Shown here: in pieces, positions 28,345-38,290 of the stretch
Position numbering within the stretch: the stretch's first letter is position 1
How the letters are laid out: each line of letters begins with the position of its first letter
From: Candidatus Zhuqueibacterota bacterium
GTDB lineage: Bacteria; Zhuqueibacterota; Zhuqueibacteria; Thermofontimicrobiales; Thiofontviventaceae
Length of the DNA stretch: 58,155 bases
NCBI GenBank assembly: GCA_016931935.1
Contig: JAFGDW010000074.1
Span: 1 to 58,155 of the forward strand
Direction of reading: 5' to 3'
Notes under the pieces: model-generated
Told to the model about the DNA's origin: nothing
Databases searched by the model: none
The model's input: only the letters and a program-made list of their open reading frames with translations
Program-made: the position numbers and the translations under genes

Positions 28345-30291
28345 ATGCGTAGTAAATACACGATTTTTAAGTACATTATTGGGCTCGCCCTTGGGGCAGC
28401 CCTGATCGGGGGATCAGCAGGATTTGCGGCAGAAAACGGAGGTGGTAACGGCGGGTTGCAGGATCCATTTTCCGTTGGCGGAATCGGCGCGCGAGCGCTG
28501 TCATTGGGTAATGCATCCGCTGCCAAACCGATCGATGCGACCGCCGTGTACTGGAATCCTGCTGGAATGGAATATGTTGAAAAGAAAAACCTGGTGGCGT
28601 TTTACACGAATTACCTTGCAGGTTCATCCATGAACTATGTTGGATATGTGCATCCCACGATCAATATCGGAACAATCGGTGTTGCCTGGATGCTAATTGA
28701 TGCCGGAGGTGACATTATAGAGCGAGATGAAACCGGCGTGGAATATGGTAATATTAATGCAAATTCGTCGCAATTTATGGTATCATATGGCAAAACGCTT
28801 CCATATAATATTTCGTTGGGAACAAGTTTAAAGTTAGTGCAACAAAAAATTGGCAGTTTTAACGGCTCAGGTGTTGGGTTTGATTTTGGATTTATGTATC
28901 GTCCCAATTTCGACAACGTTTTCCTGAATGAACTTTCAGTTGGAATAAATCTTCAGAATTTGCTGGCGCCGCGTTTGAAACTTGGCAATGTAACTGATGT
29001 CTGGCCGACCAACTTTAAAATGGGAATTGCCAAGCCGCTGATGATGTCGGAATGGGGCAGTCAATTCACGATATATATGGAGATGGATCAGCCGGATGGC
29101 GCTGACTTTAAATTTCACACTGGTACGGAGTATGTTTTTCAGAATAACTACATGCTGCGTGTCGGCTTGAACAGTGGAATGCCCTCGTTTGGCGCTGGCC
29201 TGAATTATCAATATAATCCGATTCAGCTTCAACTGGATTATTCATATGGAAAATTATTTGATCAACCACTTGACGCCAGTCATCGAATTTGTGTTACCAT
29301 CGCTTTTGGAAAAGACAAGCAGGAATTAATTCGGATTGCTGAAGAAAATAAAATTAGGGCTATTCAGGAAGAAACCCAGGCACGGATTGCCTTTGTGCGT
29401 AAAGAGAAAATTAATGCATCGATGGAAGCCGGTCGGCGCTATATGGAAGAGGGCGATTGGATTCGTGCGCGACATGAATTTTCCATTGTGTTGTCGTATG
29501 AAAATGAAATCCCCAATGATATTGATATTCAGCAAGCTCGCGATTTGTTGAAATCCGTAAACGAAAGTTATGAAGAAGAACAGAAAAAATTGTTGGCGGA
29601 AAGCGCAGCGAAAAATGCCCGCGAAAAAGCCGAGCATGAGAAGCGGCTGTTTATAAACGAACAACACAAAAAAGCGCTGAGTTTCTACGAACATGAAGAA
29701 TACGAACAGGCAATCGCTGAGTGGAATAAAATATTGGATCGTTATCCTGATAATACCATTGCCTCGGAATTTATCAAGAAAGCTGAAGTGGACAACCGCA
29801 AGCAGATTTACAAGTTGATCACTCTGGCAGATGATTTGGGACGCCGGCGTCAATACTTGCAGGCGATTGAAAAACTAAATGAAGCCTATGAATTAAACCC
29901 GGATACCAAAATTCGCGCGGAAATTAATACACGTAAAAATAAATACGGCAACCAGATGAATTTCTGGGACCTTTACAAACAGGGGCTGAACTACGAGCTG
30001 CAAAAAGATTATTCACGATCTGAAGAAGCCTACGAGCGTGCTTTGAAAATTGATCCGAACAATGTCGAAGTTAAGAAACATTTTGATTACGTTCAAAAAC
30101 GTGCCCGAAAAACCAAAGAACCATTAAAAGCTGAAGTAAAAACCGAATATCTCCGAAGCATGCGACTTATTTCTGCCGGACAGTATCAACAGGCGTTGGA
30201 AGTGCTGGAGGAGATCGAGAAAATACAACCATATAGTAGTGATATTCTTGACGCAATTGATTTGGCGCGTGAAAAAATCGAGCAGCAGTAA
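28345..30291 (+). CDS. PorV/UPF0164-like outer-membrane barrel with C-terminal coiled coil and TPRs
   Basis: The 648-residue protein has a signal peptide ending near AGFAA, then the PorV/PorQ-type opening DPFSVGGIGARALSLGNA, DATAVYWNPAG and a beta-strand-rich barrel to about residue 325 (LSVGINLQNL and TNFKMGIAKPL are typical). A charged helical linker rich in Lys/Glu (330-440) and several TPR units (AEWNKILDRYPDNTI; SEEAYERALKIDPNN) make up the remaining half. PorV anchors or shuttles T9SS cargo at the outer membrane, and the cargo gene sits immediately upstream. The TPR tail would lie in the periplasm and could hold other machine parts. Fusion of barrel and TPR is unusual for PorV, so a different barrel role is possible. 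Confidence 0.72.
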   Translation: MRSKYTIFKYIIGLALGAALIGGSAGFAAENGGGNGGLQDPFSVGGIGARALSLGNASAAKPIDATAVYWNPAGMEYVEKKNLVAFYTNYLAGSSMNYVGYVHPTINIGTIGVAWMLIDAGGDIIERDETGVEYGNINANSSQFMVSYGKTLPYNISLGTSLKLVQQKIGSFNGSGVGFDFGFMYRPNFDNVFLNELSVGINLQNLLAPRLKLGNVTDVWPTNFKMGIAKPLMMSEWGSQFTIYMEMDQPDGADFKFHTGTEYVFQNNYMLRVGLNSGMPSFGAGLNYQYNPIQLQLDYSYGKLFDQPLDASHRICVTIAFGKDKQELIRIAEENKIRAIQEETQARIAFVRKEKINASMEAGRRYMEEGDWIRARHEFSIVLSYENEIPNDIDIQQARDLLKSVNESYEEEQKKLLAESAAKNAREKAEHEKRLFINEQHKKALSFYEHEEYEQAIAEWNKILDRYPDNTIASEFIKKAEVDNRKQIYKLITLADDLGRRRQYLQAIEKLNEAYELNPDTKIRAEINTRKNKYGNQMNFWDLYKQGLNYELQKDYSRSEEAYERALKIDPNNVEVKKHFDYVQKRARKTKEPLKAEVKTEYLRSMRLISAGQYQQALEVLEEIEKIQPYSSDILDAIDLAREKIEQQ

Positions 30292-30656
30292 TGTTTTTTA
30301 GAATACTACTTGAAGCAGTTATATTTTAATCGTTAAATAAAAGAGTTGTCGTTCCATCGCAAGCTGTTAGCTATTGGCGTTTAGCTAACAATCAAAGGCC
30401 AATAACGAATTAAAAACACTGGAAAAATGACGAATGTTTAATCTATAGCCGTATGTAGTACAATATATAAAGTGATGATGTGGATGGGAATGTGTAGAAG
30501 GATGTTTGAATAGATATTTTAATTATTGATAAAAGGGATTGGATTTAACAATTTACTCGTCAAAAATTGGATCAGGATGATATTACGACTTACAAATGAC
30601 TATACGGGTAAAATGTTTATCCTTTCGCTAACACTTATAGGATGTGAGGAAAGGTA
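30292..30656. other. Intergenic region with dispersed repeat copy B
   Basis: No gene is visible. At 30363-30405 a GCTGTTAGC, TATTGGC, TTAGCTAAC and GGCCAATAAC series belongs to the same repeat family as 2474-2520 and 51228-51262. GAGGA at 30646-30650 is the Shine-Dalgarno for the TTG start at 30657. Confidence 0.5.
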
Positions 30657-33600
30657 TTGTTCAAAGCGGTTGTAAAAGAAGAGCTGCGAGTTCCTGCACA
30701 TATAGACTATCTTGGTGAACTACGGAATTTCGTTACCAAAACCGGTAAGAAACATGGATTCCCGGAGTCCATCGTCAATGCATTCAAGCTTTCGGTTGAT
30801 GAAGCAGCCACCAATATTATCAAACACGCGTATCGTGATTCTGATGGCGGCGATGTCATTATGCGGATTGTCATCAAGCGAAACAGCATGACAGTGATTC
30901 TAATCGATCAGGGGCGCTATTTCGATCCGACCAATGTGAAGGATCCTGATTTAAAACGCTATGTGGAAATTGGGAAAAAGGGTGGACTGGGAATTTTCAT
31001 GATTCGTAAGCTTATCGACGAATATGATTATCGTCATACCGAAGAGGGTAACGAACTTCGTATGACTAAATTCCGCGATGGTTCGTTCAGGCGCCGTGAA
31101 GATGCCAAGCATGTGGAAGCTAGCTCACCACAATCCATTCTTTCGTTCAGTCTGAAAACGCGATACTCGTTGATTGCTGCCGCTATTTTAACCGCCATTG
31201 TGATGGTGGGTTACATTTATAATTATTTTACGGAGGCCAAGCGAAATATTCAGGAGCTTCTCCGTGTACAACAATCGTATGCATCCAGTATTGCCAGTAC
31301 AGTACTTGATCCTGGCAAACATACTCTGGAAATTCCCTATATTGCCGAGAATATTGGCAAAACAGTCGATTTAAGGGAACACGACGAAATTTATCGTGTA
31401 CTTGTTCTTGATCCGGATAATACTTGTTTATATACTTCACATGAAGCCGATGGAGCGCTTTTTCTCGAAAAATATACGAATCCACCCGACACAAAGCAGC
31501 TATTTGATAATGTAATGGTCGTTAAACTGGCTGATCGTGATATTAAAGTTTATGATATTGTCTCACCGGTGTTGTCACAAACGAATGATGAAGTCGGAAC
31601 GATTCATTTGCAAATTAAGGGCAATTATGTTGATAAGACAATCCGATCCAAGCATTTCAAAAATTTAAGAGGCGCTGTTCTCATTCTGTTGATGGGCTAT
31701 GCCGGGATTGTTATTTTAATCTACCTGATCCTGAATCCATTTAATAAATTAGCTGACTGGATTAAGGACCTTGGGCACGGTGAAGTTGAAGATGAAATTG
31801 ATTTTGACACTAGTGATGAAGTCGGCGAAATTGCTAAAGCGTTCAGCGAAATAACCGATAAATTCCGGCAGTCACAAGTCAATCTTGCCGAACAGGAACG
31901 GCTGCAAAAAGAAATGCAGCTCGCCCAGGATATTCAGCAGACCTTATTGCCTCCATTTGTCCCGGAAATTGAGGGTTACGAAATTGCGTCGCTTTATCAG
32001 TCGGCCAAAGAAGTTGGCGGCGACTATTATGATTTTGTCGACGTAGACAAGGATTCGTTGGGAATTGTGGTCGCCGACGTTTCCGGTAAGGGCGTCCCCG
32101 GATCGTTGATTATGACCATGATCCGGACCGCGCTACGTACCGAAGCCCGTGGCGTAAAATCAGCCTCCGAAGTGCTGGCGCGTTTGAATCAATTTGTTGT
32201 GAAAGACATGAAAAAGGGCATGTTCGTCACCATTTTCTATGTCATTATCGATTCCAAGCGCCGGCGACTCAATTATGCAAGCGCCGGGCATAATCCAATG
32301 ATTCTGTACCGGCCAAGCACGAACAAAACGTATTATCTCAATCCCAAAGGCTTTCCGGTCGGTATTTCGTTGCCCGATCCTGAGCTTTTTAAAAATTCAA
32401 TTGAATCCGACACGATCCAGTTGGCGGAAGACGATGTGCTGTTGATATACACTGACGGCATCACCGAAGCAATGAATCAGCGTCGTAAACTGTTCGGCGA
32501 AGAACGGTTGCTCGATGCAATTCGAAAATACAGTAATTTGCGCGTAAAGCCATTTTCTGAAAAATTGCAGGAAGAAATTGAGTCGTTTACTCAGGGGTAT
32601 GAACAAAGCGACGACATTACGCTCGTCGCGATAAAAGAAAAAAGTACTCCGGAAAAAATTGAGTTGCATCGGGCGCAGCTTGCCCATCGACATATCCTTG
32701 ATGGTATGAGCATTCGTGACGCCTGTCAACAGGCGGGAATCACGACGTATGCATATTATAACAAGTACAAAAAAATCTTCGAGGAAGACGGTATTGAAGC
32801 TTACTCAATTGATGAGACAATTTCGGTTGAATCAAAACATTTGAGTATCGAAGAAAAAACCAAAATTTATGACATCATCAAAAAATATCCGGAGTTTGGC
32901 GCCAAGCGAATAAGTGAAGAATTAAACACAGAGCGATACGAATATACCATCATTAACGAAAGCCGTGTTTATGACGAACTTGTGCGAAGCCGTTTAAACA
33001 CACGGCAATTACGTGAAGCATATGTATCGCGTTCCGGTAGAAAAAAGCGTATGAAACCACCGGGCACACCAATGCTTACGCTGGATGGGCGTGTTATTCT
33101 GGATCGTAACAAATACGAGATGGAAGAGGAAGAAGAGCGGATTGAAACAGAGAAAGAAGTAGCAAAAAAAGCTCCCACACCATCTCGGTCGGAAAAAAGC
33201 GAAACAACAACGTCACCATCAAAAGATATGGATGACGATTTTTATATTGAAAGTCTGGTTGCGGTTCCGATTGAAGAGTTATTTCACAAAAAGCATGGCG
33301 ATCATGCTGGTGAACCGGATAATTTACATGGTATCGATGAGCCGGAAGATGTTGATGATGAAGATGATGTCGATATAGACGATGAAATTGAAGAAATCGA
33401 TGTCGATGCAGATTTGCCCGAACCAACCATCGGTATAGATGATTCGGAGTCAGTCACCGATAAGAAACCATTCGATCCGTTCGCAATTGACACGGATATT
33501 GAATTTGAAGAATCTGAAATCGTCGAAGATGATGATAGTGATGATTCAACATTAGCAAATACCAATGAGCCTGTTTCCGAAGATGCTTTTTCGCTGGTTA

Positions 33601-34748
33601 ATGATGATTTTAGTTTTAGCGGAATGTTTGATGAACAACTGAGCGAAGTTGAGTATCTTGATTCGGATGATGATGAGCCGGAAGACGAAACCGTTTTAGC
33701 AGATTCAGAGCCTGAAGTTGATGATTCCTATAAAAAAGATTACCGAATTGATGATGATCAGGATGATGAGAATTCCTCAAAAGAACAACACGTTCCTGTT
33801 GGCGGACTTGAAGATATTTTTGATGATGAAATCGGCTTTGAAAGACTGATGGAGACAACGCATGTTTCGTTGAAATCGTACTTTAGTGATAGTGGCGGCA
33901 ATGGTGAGAATGAACCGGATGAAAATGGCGGACTAAACAAAATTGATAAGGATGAATATTCGACACCTCGTGATGAAGATGATGAACTTTCATCCGAACC
34001 GGAATTAAATAAAGAATTTTCTGAAGACTATAGTGAAGAGTGTGAAGATATTCCGGAATTAATTGATGATTTCGATGTAGAATTAAATGATAATATCCAG
34101 ATCCAATTCAGCAATGTCACAAATGAAAGTAACGGAAAGAATGAATCGAAAGTCGAAGCCGATGAAGTAGATGAACTAACGCAGGGAGATATTTCATTTC
34201 ATGACTTGCTGGCAGAAATAGAAAACGATGTTTCATTACTTGATGAAAATTTGAAGAATAATAAAATTCAATTTTCAACATCATCAACACAACGAAAAGA
34301 AGAACCGGCAAAGCCACAATCTGCTGAAGAAAACAAACCGGCCGAAGAAAAAGATGGTCAATTTTCTACGGTTATCCAGGATAATAAGCTTATTTTAGGC
34401 TTGAAATACTATAAAGAAAAGCGGTATAAAGAAGCAATTCATGAATTTGAACAAATCGTAGAATTATACCCAAATTTTAAAGAATTGCACAGTATGCTTG
34501 GAAATGCCTATTTCCGAAACGGCATGATTGCCCGTGCAATGGATGAATATGGGCATGTAAAGAAACTTGATCCGCGAGATGTGGATGCGTATGAAAATAT
34601 TGGCGTTATTTATGCGAACAAAGGGGAGTATAAAAATGCGATCAAAGAGTGGCAATCACTCCTGGAAATTGATCCGAGCCGTCTTGATATTCAGAAACAC
34701 GTAGAAAAAGCCAAGACCATTTTAGAAAAAGATAATATAAATGTTTAA
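30657..34748 (+). CDS. Membrane partner-switch fusion: RsbW-like kinase, sensor, HAMP, PP2C phosphatase, HTH pair, TPR
   Basis: The 1,363-residue protein starts at TTG 30657. Residues 1-140 form an RsbW/SpoIIAB-like GHKL kinase domain: N-box DEAATNIIKHAY, G1 DQGRYFDP, G2 GGLGIFMI. Helices at about 170-190 and 339-360 bracket an extracytoplasmic sensor region of roughly 145 residues, followed by HAMP (362-415). An RsbU/SpoIIE PP2C domain runs from about 435 to 665, with GGDYYDF, VADVSGKGVPG, ASAGHNP, YTDGITEA and SDDITL; the metal-binding aspartates are present. Residues 671-720 look like a transposase-type HTH, and 730-790 a second small HTH-like domain. A very acidic Asp/Glu/Ser region (about 840-1240) and TPRs (1245-1363) end it. 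It should both phosphorylate and dephosphorylate a STAS partner in response to an envelope signal. The downstream STAS gene is the obvious partner. Confidence 0.85.
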   Translation: MFKAVVKEELRVPAHIDYLGELRNFVTKTGKKHGFPESIVNAFKLSVDEAATNIIKHAYRDSDGGDVIMRIVIKRNSMTVILIDQGRYFDPTNVKDPDLKRYVEIGKKGGLGIFMIRKLIDEYDYRHTEEGNELRMTKFRDGSFRRREDAKHVEASSPQSILSFSLKTRYSLIAAAILTAIVMVGYIYNYFTEAKRNIQELLRVQQSYASSIASTVLDPGKHTLEIPYIAENIGKTVDLREHDEIYRVLVLDPDNTCLYTSHEADGALFLEKYTNPPDTKQLFDNVMVVKLADRDIKVYDIVSPVLSQTNDEVGTIHLQIKGNYVDKTIRSKHFKNLRGAVLILLMGYAGIVILIYLILNPFNKLADWIKDLGHGEVEDEIDFDTSDEVGEIAKAFSEITDKFRQSQVNLAEQERLQKEMQLAQDIQQTLLPPFVPEIEGYEIASLYQSAKEVGGDYYDFVDVDKDSLGIVVADVSGKGVPGSLIMTMIRTALRTEARGVKSASEVLARLNQFVVKDMKKGMFVTIFYVIIDSKRRRLNYASAGHNPMILYRPSTNKTYYLNPKGFPVGISLPDPELFKNSIESDTIQLAEDDVLLIYTDGITEAMNQRRKLFGEERLLDAIRKYSNLRVKPFSEKLQEEIESFTQGYEQSDDITLVAIKEKSTPEKIELHRAQLAHRHILDGMSIRDACQQAGITTYAYYNKYKKIFEEDGIEAYSIDETISVESKHLSIEEKTKIYDIIKKYPEFGAKRISEELNTERYEYTIINESRVYDELVRSRLNTRQLREAYVSRSGRKKRMKPPGTPMLTLDGRVILDRNKYEMEEEEERIETEKEVAKKAPTPSRSEKSETTTSPSKDMDDDFYIESLVAVPIEELFHKKHGDHAGEPDNLHGIDEPEDVDDEDDVDIDDEIEEIDVDADLPEPTIGIDDSESVTDKKPFDPFAIDTDIEFEESEIVEDDDSDDSTLANTNEPVSEDAFSLVNDDFSFSGMFDEQLSEVEYLDSDDDEPEDETVLADSEPEVDDSYKKDYRIDDDQDDENSSKEQHVPVGGLEDIFDDEIGFERLMETTHVSLKSYFSDSGGNGENEPDENGGLNKIDKDEYSTPRDEDDELSSEPELNKEFSEDYSEECEDIPELIDDFDVELNDNIQIQFSNVTNESNGKNESKVEADEVDELTQGDISFHDLLAEIENDVSLLDENLKNNKIQFSTSSTQRKEEPAKPQSAEENKPAEEKDGQFSTVIQDNKLILGLKYYKEKRYKEAIHEFEQIVELYPNFKELHSMLGNAYFRNGMIARAMDEYGHVKKLDPRDVDAYENIGVIYANKGEYKNAIKEWQSLLEIDPSRLDIQKHVEKAKTILEKDNINV

Positions 34749-34778
34749 GGGAAATCGCTATTAACATCATTTTTTTTA

Positions 34779-34807
34779 TTGACTTTTTGTGAATTTTCCC
34801 TTATATT
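34779..34807 (+). promoter_or_regulatory. Sigma70-type promoter for the STAS gene
   Basis: TTGACT (34779-34784) and TATATT (34802-34807) are separated by exactly 17 bases, 44 bases upstream of the STAS start codon. The substrate gene can therefore be transcribed separately from the fusion gene. Confidence 0.6.
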
Positions 34808-34850
34808 TTAACCAACTTTTAAGATTATGTGATGACATCGGGAGTATAAC

Positions 34851-35546
34851 ATGGAAGGAATTCAACTGTCCGTGAAACATACTGGCGCGAATAATGATAT
34901 TTCCATTATTAAAGTCGGTGGCTACATCGATACAACAACATCCGCGGAACTGGAGCATTCGCTCGAATCTTTAATCAAAGCCGGACGATACAACATAATC
35001 ATTGATTTAGGAAATGTAGATTATATCAGCAGTGCGGGCTGGGGGATCTTTATCAGCGAAATTAAAGGTATTCGCGAAAAGAGTGGTGATTTAAAGCTTG
35101 TGAATATGATTCCCGATGTATACGAAGTTTTCGAACTGCTCGAGTTTCACTACATTCTTAAAGCATTTGATTCAATTGAAGACGCAATCGCCGATTTTGA
35201 TAAACGAAAAGTGTATGCGGATGATGACAAGGAGCCAGTCGGCCAGACTGATTTTTCTGTAAAATCGAAGGTAGCCAGCAAACCCGCCACAAAAGATTCG
35301 ACAGAAGATTTTTTCAAGAAAGCAAAGGAACCCCTGGTTGCGGATCAATCCGTTGAAGATAAAATCAAACAAATTGTGGTGGAGAATCCTGATATCAGCA
35401 GTATCAAGGTCATGCGTGAACTTAACACGTCACGATTCGGTCATGTACGGCTGGGATATTTTCAGGTGTTAAAGTACCTCAAACGCCTCAACCTAAATTC
35501 AAAAAAGAAGCGCGTTGAATTTTTCAAGAAAATGGATATTTCGTAA
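34851..35546 (+). CDS. STAS-domain anti-sigma factor antagonist with C-terminal HTH-like domain
   Basis: The 231-residue protein opens with a STAS domain (1-115) of the SpoIIAA/RsbV type: VGGYIDTTTSAELE and DLGNVDYISSAGWGIF, where Ser61 matches the serine phosphorylated by RsbW-type kinases. A polar linker (115-165) leads to a domain at about 173-225 with PDISSIKVMRELNTSRF. This aligns without gaps to the second HTH-like domain of the 1,363-residue protein just upstream (PEFGAKRISEELNTERY), sharing P, ELNT, R, V, L, R, L and N at the same spacing. The protein is cytoplasmic. A TTGACT/TATATT promoter precedes it and a hairpin terminator follows. Whether the C-terminal domain binds DNA or mediates dimerisation with the phosphatase is not known. 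Confidence 0.85.
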   Translation: MEGIQLSVKHTGANNDISIIKVGGYIDTTTSAELEHSLESLIKAGRYNIIIDLGNVDYISSAGWGIFISEIKGIREKSGDLKLVNMIPDVYEVFELLEFHYILKAFDSIEDAIADFDKRKVYADDDKEPVGQTDFSVKSKVASKPATKDSTEDFFKKAKEPLVADQSVEDKIKQIVVENPDISSIKVMRELNTSRFGHVRLGYFQVLKYLKRLNLNSKKKRVEFFKKMDIS

Positions 35547-35571
35547 TTCAAATTTTGATATTCAATTTTAT

Positions 35572-35606
35572 AAGGAGTTGGCGAGTGTTGCTAACTCCTT
35601 TTTTAT
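35572..35606 (+). terminator. Rho-independent terminator after the STAS gene
   Basis: AAGGAGTT (35572-35579) pairs with AACTCCTT (35593-35600), with partial further pairing inside, followed by a T run (35599-35604). It closes the partner-switch unit. Confidence 0.75.
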
Positions 35607-35993
35607 TTCAAATCGAGCTTGATTATTTAGGATAAATTAGCTATATTTTGTAAAAATCAACTGTTTGAAGCTGGATGATGCTTTTCTTAGAACCATTTTT
35701 ATGATATACAGAGGCATCTGTTTAACCTCATCTAAAATGCTTCTGCTAACACGGAACATTGTACGTATCCATTCAATATTGGATGGTTTTGTTGGTCCGC
35801 CTCGGCGGATCATGCCAAAGGCAGATGCGTCTATGGAGCACTCAGCCAACGACGTCCCGTACCCTGAGCTTGCCGTCTCGCAGCGGCGTACAGCCGCAGT
35901 CCGCGGCACGAACGATGTTGAACGGTACAATCACCATCGTTTATTGAGTGGATACCATTGTACGAATTATTATATAATCAGAACAATGAGATT
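35607..35993. other. Intergenic region with a GC-rich insert-like block
   Basis: No coding gene could be supported. Positions 35795-35930 are visibly richer in G and C than the surroundings and contain GGTCCGCCTCGGCGGATC and ACCCTGAGCTTGCCGTCTC words that resemble the CTTCGACAAGCTCAG family seen at 52440 and 57640. A TATAAT at 35973-35978 is a possible -10 for the dehydrogenase gene, but no good -35 lies 17 bases upstream. Confidence 0.45.
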
Positions 35994-36002
35994 GGAGGTC
36001 AG

Positions 36003-37202
36003 ATGAATCAAGCTGCAATTGAAAAAGCCCAGGCGCATTTTGCCGAACTTGTCAAAGAGCAGTTGGAACGTGTGGAGCAAATGAAACAGGCGCAAGATTG
36101 GATTGATTTCACCAAATTGAAGCCAATTATCATTGGCGTGTGTTGGGGAGATGGTATCGGCCCAATAATCTCGCAGGAGACCCAACGAATTTTATCCTTC
36201 CTGCTGGAAGATGAAGTGAAATCAGGTAAGGTGGAGTTCCGAACCATTGATGGCTTAACGATTGAGAACCGCGCAAAGCATTTAAAAGCCATTCCGGATG
36301 ATGTGCTGGCCGAACTAAAGGCCTGCCATGTCATTTTAAAGGCGCCAACAACAACGCCGGAAAAAGGAGACCAATGGCCGAATATCGAAAGTGCAAATGT
36401 TGCCATGAGGCGATATCTCGATCTGTTTGCCAACATTCGGCCTGTTAAAGTGCCATCCGAAGGGATCGACTGGATTTTCTTCAGAGAAAATACCGAAGGC
36501 GCTTATGTGCTTGGCTCAAAAGGTACAATGGTTACGGAAGACCTGGCGTTTGATTTTAAAGTGATTACCAGGCAAGGCGCGGAACGAATTATCCGGATGG
36601 CGTTTGATTATGCCGCGAAAAATAATATTAATAAAGTAACAGTTGTTACCAAAGCCAATGTTGTTAAAACGACCGATGGTTTGTTTTTAGATACAGCCGC
36701 ACGAATTGCCAAAGAATATCCGCAGGTGCAATGGGATGGTTGGTACATCGATATTATGACTGCGAAATTGGTGGACCCCAAACGGCGCACACAATTCCGC
36801 GTAATGGTACTCCCAAACCTGTACGGCGATATCTTAACAGACGAGGCGGCCGAATTCCAGGGTGGTGTGGGAACCGCTGGTTCGGCGAATGTTGGTAAAC
36901 GCTACGCCATGTTTGAAGCCATTCACGGTAGTGCACCGCGCATGATAAAGGAAGGTCGCGGAAAATATGCTGATCCGAGTAGCCTCGTTCGCGCCGGCGC
37001 GATGATGCTACGCCATATCGGATTTGCGGCGCAGGCCGAAAAGCTGGAAATGGCTCTGGATATTTGCGGGCAGTACGAAAAGAAACTGGTTATTACAGGC
37101 CGCGATGATGGCGCAACCGCCGAGGAATTCGGAAACTATTTAATGGAAACAACCCAGGATCCGAATATTAAAAGCCGGTGGGAAGCAAGCGTACGTAAAT
37201 AA
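36003..37202 (+). CDS. icd: Isocitrate dehydrogenase (NADP-type family)
   Basis: From MNQAAIEKAQ the enzyme has 399 residues; GGAGGT at 35994-35999 marks this start rather than the in-frame 35958. Ser130, Asn132 and Arg136 in SANVAMR form the SxNxxxR isocitrate-binding motif that distinguishes IDH from isopropylmalate dehydrogenase. FRENTEGAY, KANVVKTTDG and the metal-binding DILTDEAAE follow. It would oxidatively decarboxylate isocitrate in the TCA cycle. An N-terminal extension of about 38 residues precedes the core. Cofactor choice cannot be decided by eye. It is monocistronic, ended by a strong terminator. Confidence 0.82.
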   Translation: MNQAAIEKAQAHFAELVKEQLERVEQMKQAQDWIDFTKLKPIIIGVCWGDGIGPIISQETQRILSFLLEDEVKSGKVEFRTIDGLTIENRAKHLKAIPDDVLAELKACHVILKAPTTTPEKGDQWPNIESANVAMRRYLDLFANIRPVKVPSEGIDWIFFRENTEGAYVLGSKGTMVTEDLAFDFKVITRQGAERIIRMAFDYAAKNNINKVTVVTKANVVKTTDGLFLDTAARIAKEYPQVQWDGWYIDIMTAKLVDPKRRTQFRVMVLPNLYGDILTDEAAEFQGGVGTAGSANVGKRYAMFEAIHGSAPRMIKEGRGKYADPSSLVRAGAMMLRHIGFAAQAEKLEMALDICGQYEKKLVITGRDDGATAEEFGNYLMETTQDPNIKSRWEASVRK

Positions 37203-37210
37203 TATCTTAA

Positions 37211-38287
<1,077 letters not shown>

Positions 38288-38290
38288 ACG

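Noticed and set aside
35637..35930. 97-residue minus-strand open frame
   Set aside because: It covers a terminator-flanking, GC-rich repeat-like gap, has no ribosome site and resembles no known domain.
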